Shown here: piece after piece, positions 54,602 through 63,655 of the stretch
Numbering within the stretch: position 1 is the first letter of the stretch
How the letters are laid out: every line of letters begins with the position of its first letter
Source of the DNA: Cohaesibacter haloalkalitolerans
GTDB lineage: Bacteria > Pseudomonadota > Alphaproteobacteria > Rhizobiales > Cohaesibacteraceae
Length of the DNA: 64,000 nt
Direction: 5' to 3'
NCBI RefSeq assembly: GCF_003574655.1
Contig: NZ_QNUM01000004.1
Location: forward strand, 487,966 to 551,965
The notes under the pieces: generated by a model
The model's database searches: none
What the model saw: the letters and a program-made list of their open reading frames with translations, nothing else
What the model was told of the DNA's origin: nothing
Program-made: the position numbers and the translations under genes

Positions 54602-55655
54602 AAATTTCCCCTAATATTCAATAATTTACAATAATTCATTTTCTTGAATTCGTTGTGGTTTTACAATTTTTTCGAAAAAGTTTTACAATTTTTGTTCGAG
54701 TTTCATTTCTTCCCACTTTCTTAGCTGCCTTTGTTTTTGTGGCGCGCCTTTTCACTTTGCACAAGTCGACACTGTTCTTTGCACAAGTCGCCTATTCAAT
54801 CGGCCCACTCATCTCGCGCTTTAGCTACTGTTTTTCCTGGACAGTTTGATGGCTTGATTTGACCCTGTTTTTCTATCCCAAAAAGCAACTGTGTTTGCAG
54901 TCCGGAATGGGGTGCACTATCCTCGAATTCACACCATACGGACGTTTCCGAACTTGGATGCAGCGTCGAAATCTGTGTCTAGCTAAACGAGCGGCTAACG
55001 CCGCGGATGCGAAATCTACGATACCAAAGGCTAAAGCGGCCATTCGGGAGATCTAGAGGCGCACTCTGATCACCATGGTCTTTTCAGCAGGAAAGCCTAC
55101 TTCTGCTGTGGATGCTTAATCGGAGAAACCTGCAACCGAAGCGTACACATATCACGTTCGTTTCTTTGATCTTCATTTTCAATTTTACATTCATATTGGA
55201 CCTTTCATATTAGTGAGGCTCTCTCCAATTTTGCGCAGATATGTTAAATTGTGATATATAATGAGAATATATGAAAATTTACTAATTGCGGACCCGTTAA
55301 AAATTGATAGTATGTGTGAAGATATGCAAAACGCTATCAGGAAATGGACAGGTCAGGAGGATTTGGCACTGCTTTTCAAGCCATTTGAATGGCTGCGCCA
55401 TGATCTCAAGTCTCCGATAGCGATGTTGTTTTCACACACATGGTAGATGCCTGCGGCGCCCAGATGTCTTTGGGCTGCACTGCTTCCAATTGCCTTATGC
55501 ATATAGATATGGGGAGGCCACAGCATGTGATCGTCTGGTCATGTGACATCTTCCCTAGTGTCAAAATTTGTTTCCCTCCTAAGGGCGTGGAGAACACAGC
55601 GTCATTCAGGTCTCCATGCCCGGCTTGTTCCACCTTGTCGCTAAGGAGAATTTTC
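54602..55655. other. AT-rich gap downstream of tRNA-Met, no gene recognised
   Basis: About 1050 bp, markedly AT-rich compared with the genes before the tRNA. Short frames occur (for example a 61-codon one at 55261), but none has a ribosome site or a recognisable fold, and no integrase is visible. TTGCGC at 55231 and TATATA at 55255 (18-bp spacing) are a weak promoter candidate for the operon at 55656. Confidence 0.55.
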
Positions 55656-56675
55656 ATGAAAGCCGCATTGGTCGTTGATACCGAAAAAGTCGAGATTCAG
55701 GACGTGCCTGAGCCTGAAATCAAGGACAATGAAGTCCTGATTAAGGTGAAGGTTGCCGGGGTTTGCGGCTCCGATCTGCATTTGTTCAAAGGAACGCACG
55801 CTTTCCGCAAGCCACCGGCAGTGCTTGGTCATGAAGTGGCCGGCGATATAGTCAAGGTTGGCCCAAAGGTCACCAAATACAAGGTTGGCGATCGCGTGAC
55901 GGTTCTGCCTCAGGTTGGTTGCGGAGAGTGCGAATTCTGCAAACAGGATCTGGTCAATCTGTGCCTGAACAAGAAAGTTCCCGGTACGCCAAGCTGGATT
56001 GGGACCTTCGTTGAATACTTCAACGCACCGGAAGAGACGGTTTTCAAGCTGGAAGATAACATCAGCTATGAAATCGGGTCGCTTACAGAACCACTCGCCG
56101 TTGCCGTTCATGCTCTGGCTCGCGCCAGTGTCGAGAGTCGCGACTGTGTTGTCATTCTCGGCACCGGAACCATTGGCATGCTTTGCGTGGTTGCAGCTCG
56201 CGAAATGGGTTTCAAAAAAATTATCACGACTGATACGGCTCCTTTCAACCGCGAAATGTCACTGAAACAGGGCGCGATTGTCTCCTATGATCCGCTGAAA
56301 GATGATGTCGTTGAGAATGTCAAGAAATTGACGGATGGCCGTGGCGCAGATCTCACGCTTGTCTGTGCTGGCGCGCCAAACATTCTGGATCAGGCATCGG
56401 CTTGTACTCGCCGTCGCGGTGAGATCGGCCTGGTTGCCATGATTACCAAACCGATTCCCTTTTATTGCTACAGCACAGTGTTCAACGAACAGACCCTCTA
56501 CGGTGCCATGACTTATGAAACATGTGACTTCGTGAAGGCGGCCGAAATGGTCAACGGCGGTGTTGATCTGTCTGCCTTCGTCACGCAGAAGCTTCCACTC
56601 GATCAGACGCAAGAAGCGCTGGATATTCTCAATCAGAAGAAAGAGGACGTCATCAAGGTCATCGTGACCGTTTGA
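55656..56675 (+). CDS. Zinc-dependent medium-chain alcohol dehydrogenase
   Basis: A 339-residue MDR of the polyol/threonine dehydrogenase type. It has catalytic zinc ligands in GVCGSDLH and GHEVAGDI, the structural zinc cluster CGECEFCKQDLVNLC, and an NAD-binding stretch VILGTGTIGMLCVVAA. ATG 55656 follows AAGGAG; the longer frame to 55440 is rejected. It heads a likely operon with a TRAP transporter and otnK-otnC, so it may oxidise the imported C4 acid or alcohol in place of LtnD. The substrate is inferred from context only. Confidence 0.88.
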   Translation: MKAALVVDTEKVEIQDVPEPEIKDNEVLIKVKVAGVCGSDLHLFKGTHAFRKPPAVLGHEVAGDIVKVGPKVTKYKVGDRVTVLPQVGCGECEFCKQDLVNLCLNKKVPGTPSWIGTFVEYFNAPEETVFKLEDNISYEIGSLTEPLAVAVHALARASVESRDCVVILGTGTIGMLCVVAAREMGFKKIITTDTAPFNREMSLKQGAIVSYDPLKDDVVENVKKLTDGRGADLTLVCAGAPNILDQASACTRRRGEIGLVAMITKPIPFYCYSTVFNEQTLYGAMTYETCDFVKAAEMVNGGVDLSAFVTQKLPLDQTQEALDILNQKKEDVIKVIVTV

Positions 56676-56744
56676 AGCATGTGTCTATCGAGAGAAGAAT
56701 TAACCCTGGAAATGACAATCTGACTTCGGGAGGAAGTTTAGAAA

Positions 56745-57749
56745 ATGAAGAGTCTATTGTCCCTAGCATCAAAACCACTGGCCTTTTGTGCTCTTGCAGC
56801 CCTTGTGACCCTGGGTGTTCCCGGTCAAAGCCGTGCCGAGGATGTTCTCACGCTGAAACTCGGACACATCCAGTCCGAAAAAGACCTTTGGCATTTTGGT
56901 GCAGAGAAGTTCAAGGAAGAGTTGGAAGCTCGTTCTGGTGGCAAGATTACTCTCGCCATCTATCCTAACTCCACTTTGGGTGGTGACCGCGATCTGGTCG
57001 AAGGCATGCAGATGGGTACGGTCGATTTCGGCCTCATAGCCGGTGTGCTCGGCAATTTCGAAAAATCCATCCAGCTTCTCGAGCTTCCGTATCTGTTCCG
57101 TTCGCAGGACGAATTCAACACGGTCATTCATGGTGAAATCGGCGCCGAAATTGGTCAGAACGTTCTGGATCAGGCCAACATCCGCATCCTCAATTGGTGG
57201 GACCGCGGACCACGTGAAGTCACGTCCAACAAACCGATCAACGGTCTGGATGATCTGCAGGGCCTGAAGATTCGTGTACCTGAAATTCCGGCCATGGTTA
57301 CCACATGGCGCGCAATCGGTGCGAACCCGACACCGATGGCATGGAGCGAGGTTTACACGGGGCTGGAACAGAATGTTATTGAGGCACAGGAGAACCCGAT
57401 CCCGTTCATCTACGGTGGTCGTATCAATGAAGTGCAGAAGTACATCGCCTTCACCGACCACAAGTATGAATATGTGACCATTGCCATGAGCAATGTCCGT
57501 TGGGAACAGTTGACCGAAGAACAGCAGAAGATTGTCACGGAAGCTGCCGCAGCAGCAACCGAGGCCGAAAACAAGGCTGTCAGCGAGCAATCTGCCAAGT
57601 TGCTTCAGGAAATGGTCGATGGTGGCTTGCAGGTCACCCATCCGGACAATGGTCCGATTGCAGAGGCTGCAACCAAGGCACATGAAGCATTTGCCAAGGA
57701 TGTCAATCTCGATCTCTACAATCGCATTGAGAAGGCTTTGGGTCGCTAA
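56745..57749 (+). CDS. dctP: TRAP transporter periplasmic substrate-binding protein (DctP)
   Basis: A 334-residue TRAP receptor. A signal peptide (about 1-32) precedes LKLGHIQSEKDLWHFGAEKFKEELEARSGGKITLAIYPNSTLGGDRDLVEGMQMG. The typical arginine-binding helix region lies at GLKIRVPEIPAMV, and EVYTGLEQNVIEAQENPI follows. Ligands are carboxylates; the neighbourhood suggests a C4 acid sugar. GGGAGG lies upstream. Confidence 0.94.
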   Translation: MKSLLSLASKPLAFCALAALVTLGVPGQSRAEDVLTLKLGHIQSEKDLWHFGAEKFKEELEARSGGKITLAIYPNSTLGGDRDLVEGMQMGTVDFGLIAGVLGNFEKSIQLLELPYLFRSQDEFNTVIHGEIGAEIGQNVLDQANIRILNWWDRGPREVTSNKPINGLDDLQGLKIRVPEIPAMVTTWRAIGANPTPMAWSEVYTGLEQNVIEAQENPIPFIYGGRINEVQKYIAFTDHKYEYVTIAMSNVRWEQLTEEQQKIVTEAAAAATEAENKAVSEQSAKLLQEMVDGGLQVTHPDNGPIAEAATKAHEAFAKDVNLDLYNRIEKALGR

Positions 57750-57877
57750 GCGCACCGCATGAATCTGGCCATCGCGCTGACTTTCCGGAAACAGATGGAG
57801 CAAATAGTTCCCTTTGGCTTCGAAATCCGGTGCGATGACCCTTTTCCCAAGATTTGAAGGACGGCGGAGGAGCCATC

Positions 57878-58351
57878 ATGGAAAAGCTCGACAAATTTCT
57901 GCATCGAACGCTGCTTTGGGCCATTGCAAGCCTTATGTTCGTCATGATGGGGCTCACCTTTACGCAGGTCGTGGCACGCTATCTGATGCATCATTCCCTG
58001 AGTTGGTCTGAGGAAGTAGGGCGATATGTCTTCGTTTGGATTTCCTTTCTTGGCCTAGCTGCAGCTTTTCGGTCAGGCGCGCACGTTGCGCTGGACATCC
58101 TTTCCGACATGCTGGCACCCGCTCCTCGCAGAGTACTGGCCATCATCAACACATCCTTCATCGCATTACTTGCGGCTGCTCTGTTCTTTGGCGGAATTGC
58201 CCTGATGAAGTTCGGCATGCGCCAGCGCAGCCCGGCGTTGGATCTGCCGATGTATCTTGTTTATGTGGTCATTCCCATTAGCGGAGTTGCCCTTGGTTAT
58301 TTTGCAGTGCGCTCGGTCTGGGGGCACTTGACCAGCAAAGTGGAGGATTGA
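57878..58351 (+). CDS. dctQ: TRAP transporter small membrane subunit (DctQ)
   Basis: A 157-residue protein with four membrane helices, including SWSEEVGRYVFVWISFLGLAAAF typical of DctQ. I chose ATG 57878, with GGAGG 7 bases upstream. Only 3 bp separates it from dctM. A 128-bp gap separates it from dctP. Confidence 0.93.
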   Translation: MEKLDKFLHRTLLWAIASLMFVMMGLTFTQVVARYLMHHSLSWSEEVGRYVFVWISFLGLAAAFRSGAHVALDILSDMLAPAPRRVLAIINTSFIALLAAALFFGGIALMKFGMRQRSPALDLPMYLVYVVIPISGVALGYFAVRSVWGHLTSKVED

Positions 58352-58354
58352 GCA

Positions 58355-59617
58355 ATGCTTAGTTTGATCTTGTTTGGCGGATTTGCTTTCTTCCTTGTTC
58401 TCGGTCTTCCTGTCGGCTTCGGACTCGCGCTGGCCTCTATCGCAGCCATTTTCTATAAGGGTTTTCCGATTGCCCTTTTCGGTCAGCGCATGTTTACGGC
58501 CATCGACTCCTTCCCACTGATGGCGATCCCGCTGTTCATGCTGGCAGGCTCTCTTATGGGCCATGGCGGTATTACGCGCCGGATCATCAACTTCACGCTG
58601 TCCTTTGTCGGCAATGTCCGCGGGAGCCTTGGCCACGTGGTCTCAATTAGCGGCGTGATCATGGGGGGGATTTCCGGATCTGGCGTTGCAGACGTGGCCG
58701 CCCTGGGCTCAGTAATGATCCCAGAAATGAAGGATCGAAAGTATGATGCTGGCTTTTCAGCGGCTCTCGTTGCCTGTTCGGGCAGTATCGGGCTGATCGT
58801 GCCACCTTCCATCGCCATTATCATCTATGGTGTGGCAACCCAGTCCTCGATCGGCGACCTGTTCATGGCCGCCATCGCACCGGGCGTGCTCATTGGGCTA
58901 GGCTTTCTCGCATATTCCTACTATTTCGCTAGGAAGCATGGCTATCCCAAGGAGGGCAAAGTCAGCCACGAGGAAAAATGCCGGCGCTTCAAGGACGCCA
59001 GCTGGGCGCTTCTGATGCCGATCATCATTATCGGCGGTATCCGCATGGGTATCTTCACGCCAACCGAAGGCGGGGCCGTGGTCTCTGTCTACGCCCTTTT
59101 CGTTGGGATGTTCGTCTACAAGGAAATCACGCTCGACAAGATCCCCCGCATTTGCATGGAAGCGGCGATTGCAACGGCGGTCATCTCAACCATCATCGCC
59201 TCGACCTCCCTGTTCGGGTGGCTGTTGACCAGTGAACAGATCCCGCAATATCTCGCAGGAAAGATCCTGTCGCTAACGGACAACAAATATGTCCTGCTTC
59301 TTCTTATCAACGTAATGCTTCTGATTGTTGGCATGTTCATCGATAGCGGTCCCGCCATTCTGTTGCTGACCCCGATCCTTGGTCCCGTTGCTTCCAGCCT
59401 GGGTGTCGATCCGGTTCAGTTCGGGCTTGTTATGGTGATCAACCTGACCATCGGCTTGCTGACGCCGCCGGTTGGAACCGCCATGTATGTCGCCGCCAAC
59501 ATCTCAGGTGTTCCGGCGCTAAAGCTGACGAAGAGCTTTGTCCCCTTCTGGATGATCATGATTGGGGTGCTGATGCTTGTCACCTTCGTTCCCAGTTTTA
59601 CCACCTGGGCATCGTGA
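58355..59617 (+). CDS. dctM: TRAP transporter large membrane subunit (DctM)
   Basis: A 420-residue permease with about twelve membrane segments. Family hallmarks are SFPLMAIPLFMLAGSLMGHGGITRRIINF, GGISGSGVADVAALGSVMIPEM, SGSIGLIVPPSIAIIIYGV, and a C-terminal LLTPPVGTAMYVAANISG. It forms the Na+-driven importer with DctP and DctQ. Confidence 0.96.
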   Translation: MLSLILFGGFAFFLVLGLPVGFGLALASIAAIFYKGFPIALFGQRMFTAIDSFPLMAIPLFMLAGSLMGHGGITRRIINFTLSFVGNVRGSLGHVVSISGVIMGGISGSGVADVAALGSVMIPEMKDRKYDAGFSAALVACSGSIGLIVPPSIAIIIYGVATQSSIGDLFMAAIAPGVLIGLGFLAYSYYFARKHGYPKEGKVSHEEKCRRFKDASWALLMPIIIIGGIRMGIFTPTEGGAVVSVYALFVGMFVYKEITLDKIPRICMEAAIATAVISTIIASTSLFGWLLTSEQIPQYLAGKILSLTDNKYVLLLLINVMLLIVGMFIDSGPAILLLTPILGPVASSLGVDPVQFGLVMVINLTIGLLTPPVGTAMYVAANISGVPALKLTKSFVPFWMIMIGVLMLVTFVPSFTTWAS

Positions 59618-59676
59618 AGCCTTCAGGCAATGAAGATTAAGAGCACATCTCGACAAGGCAGAGAGGCTGGATCGAA

Positions 59677-60267
59677 ATGATACCGAGAATCTATCTGGTT
59701 CGCCATGGCGAAACCGAATGGAACCGCGACGGTCGGATGCAGGGGCAGCAGGATTCTCTGCTGACTGCCCGAGGCAGAGCGCAAGCCAGACGGTCCGGGC
59801 AAGCACTGGCCAGGTTGGGGGCAACCAACCTGCCTGCCTGGGTCAGCCCGCTGGGTCGAGCCGTCGCAACGGCAGCCTTGATTTCCGAAGAAGTGGAGCT
59901 GGGCTCCCTTGTCCTCGAACCACGGCTGATGGAAGTCGGTCTCGGCTCTTGGGAAGGTCGGACGGGCGAGGATATTGCCCTTCAGTACAGCAAGGAGTTG
60001 GAAGGCATTCCCCGTTCTGCCTGGAGTTTCAAATGCCCGGATGGCGAAGGCTATGAAGCTGCCACCAGCCGCATAGGACAATGGCTTGGCGAGCGTGAAG
60101 AAAGTGCCGTTGTGGTGATCACCCATGGCATGCTCGGACGGGTTTTCCGTTCAATGCTGACGGGTATGTCGCCGGAGATCTCGATGATCACCAATGTTCC
60201 GCAAGATGCGATCTGGTGTTTCGAAGATGGAAAATTGACCGAACTGCCCGTGGATGTCCGGTTGTGA
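59677..60267 (+). CDS. Histidine phosphatase (phosphoglycerate mutase-like) family protein
   Basis: A 196-residue branch 1 histidine phosphatase: phospho-histidine loop VRHGETEWN (R9, H10), acidic E86 in EVGLGSWEG, and second histidine THGMLG (H150). It is found inside a catabolic operon, between dctM and otnK, which is unusual. It may act on a phosphorylated acid sugar or relieve accumulation of one. A true mutase is less likely given the sequence. Substrate unproven. Confidence 0.85.
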   Translation: MIPRIYLVRHGETEWNRDGRMQGQQDSLLTARGRAQARRSGQALARLGATNLPAWVSPLGRAVATAALISEEVELGSLVLEPRLMEVGLGSWEGRTGEDIALQYSKELEGIPRSAWSFKCPDGEGYEAATSRIGQWLGEREESAVVVITHGMLGRVFRSMLTGMSPEISMITNVPQDAIWCFEDGKLTELPVDVRL

Positions 60268-60343
60268 TTGGCCTGATCAGCGCGTGCCCTGAACTGTGGG
60301 TACATGGTGGTGGGATCAGGAATACAGACAAAGGAATGAAAAG

Positions 60344-61642
60344 ATGAGCTTGTTACTCGGTGTCATTGCTGACGATTTTACCGGAGCTACCGATATCGCT
60401 GGATTTCTGGTTGCCAACGGGCTGGCCACGACACAGTTGATCGGGGTTCCCGAGGATAAGATTGATGTTGAGGCCGAGGCCATTGTGATTTCGCTGAAAT
60501 CGCGATCTTGCGTTACAGAGAAAGCGATTTCAGAAAGTCTCGAAGCGCTTGAATGGCTGCGCCGCAAAGGCTGCAAGCGAATCTTTCAGAAATACTGTTC
60601 AACCTTCGATTCCAGCAAGGATGGCAATATCGGCCCCGTCGCCGATGCGTTGCTGGATGCCCTTGGCGACAATCTCACAGTTGTCTGCCCGGCATTGCCG
60701 ATCAACGGCCGCACGATCTACAACGGCTATCTGTTCGTCAATGGCGTGTTGCTGGAGGAATCCGGCATGCGCAATCATCCCATCACGCCGATGACCGACA
60801 GCAGCCTTGTCCGTTTGATGGAAGCCCAGTCGTCTGGCCAATGTGGCGTTGTGCCCGCAGAGATTATCGACAAAGGTTCTCAAGCGGTGAAGGATGCATT
60901 GGAAGCTGCCCGGACCGAAGGCAAGCGTTATATGGTGCTGGACAGCATCACAGATACCCATCTTGATATTGTCGGACAGGCGGTTTGCGACATGCCATTG
61001 GTAACCGGAGGGTCTGGGTTGGGCGCAGGCATTGCCAGAGCCTTGAAGAAGCCTGAGCAGGCTGACGCTGAGGATGCTGCAAAGGCGGGAGCTGCTCAAC
61101 CGGGGCGCGGTGTTGTTTTGGCCGGATCCTGTTCGGTCATGACCAACTGCCAGGTTGCCCTCTATAAGACCAAGGCGCCGGCGCGGGCCGTGGAACCCGA
61201 ACGCTGCATGGCAGATGCGGAAGGCTATGGAAAGGAGCTTGCCGCATGGGTACTGAGCCAACCGTTTGGAGCGGATTGCCTGTCGCCTATGCTGCACGCA
61301 ACGGCCGACCCGCAAGCGCTCAAGGATATCCAGAAAAAATATGGGTCCAAAGCCTCCAGTGCCATTGAAGAGACTTTCGCAGTTGTCTCAGGCCTTCTGG
61401 CTAACCATGGTGTCACGCGTTTTGTGGTGGCTGGCGGCGAGACATCCGGTGCGGCCGTCAAGGCGCTGGGTCTTTCCGGCTTTGCCATTGGGCCTCAAAT
61501 AGCGCCAGGCGTGCCATGGGTCCGGGCAATCGACAAACCATATTCTCTGGCCCTCAAGTCGGGCAATTTCGGCACGGAGTCATTTTTCTTTGATTGCCAG
61601 ACGCCGGAAGCACTGGCTCGGCTCGACCAGTCAGCTAAATAG
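60344..61642 (+). CDS. otnK: Four-carbon acid sugar kinase OtnK-like (DUF1537)
   Basis: A 432-residue DUF1537 kinase. The N-terminal ADDFTGATDIAGFLV (9-23) is the substrate-site signature, with CSTFDSSKDGNIGPVADALLDAL; the C-terminal ATP region has RFVVAGGETSGAAVKALG. Characterised members phosphorylate 3-oxo-tetronate or related acids at the 4-hydroxyl. ATG 60344 follows AAGGA. It precedes otnC by 18 bp, so the kinase product is directly decarboxylated. Exact substrate (L- or D-configuration) cannot be set. Confidence 0.9.
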   Translation: MSLLLGVIADDFTGATDIAGFLVANGLATTQLIGVPEDKIDVEAEAIVISLKSRSCVTEKAISESLEALEWLRRKGCKRIFQKYCSTFDSSKDGNIGPVADALLDALGDNLTVVCPALPINGRTIYNGYLFVNGVLLEESGMRNHPITPMTDSSLVRLMEAQSSGQCGVVPAEIIDKGSQAVKDALEAARTEGKRYMVLDSITDTHLDIVGQAVCDMPLVTGGSGLGAGIARALKKPEQADAEDAAKAGAAQPGRGVVLAGSCSVMTNCQVALYKTKAPARAVEPERCMADAEGYGKELAAWVLSQPFGADCLSPMLHATADPQALKDIQKKYGSKASSAIEETFAVVSGLLANHGVTRFVVAGGETSGAAVKALGLSGFAIGPQIAPGVPWVRAIDKPYSLALKSGNFGTESFFFDCQTPEALARLDQSAK

Positions 61643-61660
61643 TCAAGAAAGGTGAGCAAT

Positions 61661-62290
61661 ATGACCAAGAACGACGATATCATCAGGATGTGCGGTCTGT
61701 GCGAAAGCCTTTTTGCACGTGGCTATGCTGTTGGCGGGGCTGGTAATGTTTCGATAAAAACCGAGAGTGGCGGCTTTGTCGTCACACCCACGGGCAGCTG
61801 CCTTGGAAGGCTGGATCCTGAGAAGCTGGCGGAGTTTGACAAAAATGGAACGTTGATTAGTGACATCCGGCCATCCAAGGAGTTTGCCTTTCACAGGGTT
61901 CTGTACGACGTAAGGCCAGAGATCGGAGCCGTGGTTCATCTGCATTCGACTTATTTGACAGCGTTGTCTTGTCTGGAGAATCTGGATAGAGAAAATGCCT
62001 TACGGGCTTTTACGCCCTATTACGTCATGAGAGTCGGCCATCTGCCAGTTGTTCCCTATTACCGTCCCGGTGCGCCTGAGATAGCTCGAGATCTGGAGAT
62101 CATGGCTAGAAATCATGCCGTTAATGCCTTTTTGCTTGCGTCACACGGCGTGGTGGTGCTGGGCAAGACGATCGAAGAGGCGGTTGGCAATGCGGAGGAA
62201 CTGGAAGAAACAGCCAAGCTGTTTTTTCTGCTCAATGAAAAGCCGGTACACTATCTGAGCGAGGCAGAAATAGCTGAGCTCGTTAAGTAA
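61661..62290 (+). CDS. otnC: 3-oxo-tetronate 4-phosphate decarboxylase OtnC-like (class II aldolase fold)
   Basis: A 209-residue class II aldolase/adducin-fold enzyme. Catalytic E74 is in PSKEFAFH; zinc ligands are H93 and H95 in VVHLHSTYL and H162 in SHGVVVLG. In characterised pathways it decarboxylates 3-oxo-tetronate 4-phosphate to dihydroxyacetone phosphate. I prefer ATG 61661 (AAAGG, 8 bases upstream) to GTG 61652. It is the last gene of the operon before deoR. Confidence 0.9.
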   Translation: MTKNDDIIRMCGLCESLFARGYAVGGAGNVSIKTESGGFVVTPTGSCLGRLDPEKLAEFDKNGTLISDIRPSKEFAFHRVLYDVRPEIGAVVHLHSTYLTALSCLENLDRENALRAFTPYYVMRVGHLPVVPYYRPGAPEIARDLEIMARNHAVNAFLLASHGVVVLGKTIEEAVGNAEELEETAKLFFLLNEKPVHYLSEAEIAELVK

Positions 62291-62486
62291 ACGATTAAGT
62301 GAACAAAAGCTAACTCGATCTGATGCTCAGTTAGTACCTTGCTCAAATTGAGTTGGCTCAGTTATTTAGGTAAAAGTGTGTTGCAAATACTCGAGATTAG
62401 GCCTGCGGGGGTATTTATAGATCTCTTTCTCGGTTTTTTAATGCAACGAACTATCGGATTTGGTTCACGATGAATGGGGCAAAGCC

Positions 62487-63302
62487 ATGATACCAGTTGA
62501 AAGACAGCGTCGTATTCGCCAGGCCATTGAAGCCAAAGGTATGGTAAGCATTGCTGAATTAGTTGAAATGCTTGACGTTTCTCACATGACCGTGCGGCGC
62601 GATTTGCAGCTGTTGGAGCAAGAGGGTCATCTCAATTTGGTTTCTGGCGGAGCTCAAAAAGTCAGTCGATTTTTCACAGAATTACCGATTAACGAAAAGC
62701 GCGAACTGCAATACCCAGAGAAGTTAGCAATAGCACGAGAAGCGGTAAAGATGGTCCGACCTGGGACCGCGATCTACTTCGATGCTGGATCCACGTGCCT
62801 TGCCGTTGCGGAAGAGATTGTGAGGCGCCCGGCTCTTCGTGACTCCATCATTGCCGTTACCAATGATTTTAGCGTAGCCAATCACTTCATGCTCAATTCA
62901 AGATGTCGCCTTTATCATACAGGTGGGGAGGTGTTGCGTGATAACAAATCTTGCATTGGAGAACTCACTGCCAGCCTGATAAGTGGATTGAATATCGACC
63001 TTGCATTTCTTTCTTCGTCATCGTGGAACGAAACTTGGATGTCGACTCCGAATGAAGCAAAAATTGCGGTCAAGATTGCTGCTGTGAAAGCATCGGAGCG
63101 GGCGGTGCTTGTAACAGACACTTCCAAGTTTGGTAAGGTCGGATTTTTCAATGTCATTAAGCTTCAGGATCTTGACGCAGTAATTACCGATAACGCTTTG
63201 GCTCCAGAAAAGCAGGACCATCTCTTACAAACCGGGGTGAACTTGAAGTTAGTTGAACCGTTGTCAGATGATACTGAATTTGAGACATTGAGCTTAGGTT
63301 GA
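62487..63302 (+). CDS. DeoR-family transcriptional regulator
   Basis: A 271-residue DeoR regulator: N-terminal HTH (RIRQAIEAKGMVSIAELVEMLDVSHMTVRRDLQLLEQEGHL) and a C-terminal DeoRC sugar-phosphate sensor. It probably controls the upstream operon by binding a phosphorylated intermediate. I chose ATG 62487; a TTG at 62460 is weaker. The 196-bp gap upstream contains CTAACT/AGTTAG (62310-62315 and 62329-62334). The gene is more AT-rich than otnK-otnC and ends just before the insertion sequences. Confidence 0.9.
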   Translation: MIPVERQRRIRQAIEAKGMVSIAELVEMLDVSHMTVRRDLQLLEQEGHLNLVSGGAQKVSRFFTELPINEKRELQYPEKLAIAREAVKMVRPGTAIYFDAGSTCLAVAEEIVRRPALRDSIIAVTNDFSVANHFMLNSRCRLYHTGGEVLRDNKSCIGELTASLISGLNIDLAFLSSSSWNETWMSTPNEAKIAVKIAAVKASERAVLVTDTSKFGKVGFFNVIKLQDLDAVITDNALAPEKQDHLLQTGVNLKLVEPLSDDTEFETLSLG

Positions 63303-63381
63303 TCTAAGAGCCTGAGCGAAAAGTAGTTGAGTGATATCACTGGTTTGTGATTCACCGTCTTGCGAAGAGATGGAGGATCAG

Positions 63382-63655
63382 ATGACCTGGACAGATGTCA
63401 CTGGGCAGGAGCATAGCCGAATATCGGATAGATATCCAAGCGATTTGACGGATGCGGAGTGGGCGCTGCTGGAGCCACTGTTACCTCCGGCCAAGTCAGG
63501 CGGTCGTCCCAGAACAACCGACTTGCGCGATGTTGCCAATGCGATTTTGTATATTGCCAGTTCTTGCTGCCAATGGCGCATGTTACCCAAAGACTTTCCG
63601 CCGATGACGACCGTCCAAGGCTATTTCTATGATTGGCGAAATCGAGGCTTGTTGC
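63382..63655 (+). pseudogene. IS5-family transposase (DUF4096 type), 3' part lost
   Basis: From ATG 63382 the frame encodes an IS5-family N-terminus (YPSDLTDAEWALLEPLLPPAKSGGRPRTTDLRDVANAILYIASSCCQWRMLPKDFPPMTTVQGYFYDWRNRGLL). It stops matching near 63655, where an IS3-type sequence begins, so only the first third remains here. The left end may lie near 63308 (GAGCCTGAGCG), but the inverted repeat is not confirmed. Confidence 0.82.

Noticed and set aside
55261..55446. A 61-codon frame in the AT-rich gap after tRNA-Met
   Set aside because: No ribosome site, no family resemblance and AT-rich composition in which chance frames arise easily; left as non-coding.
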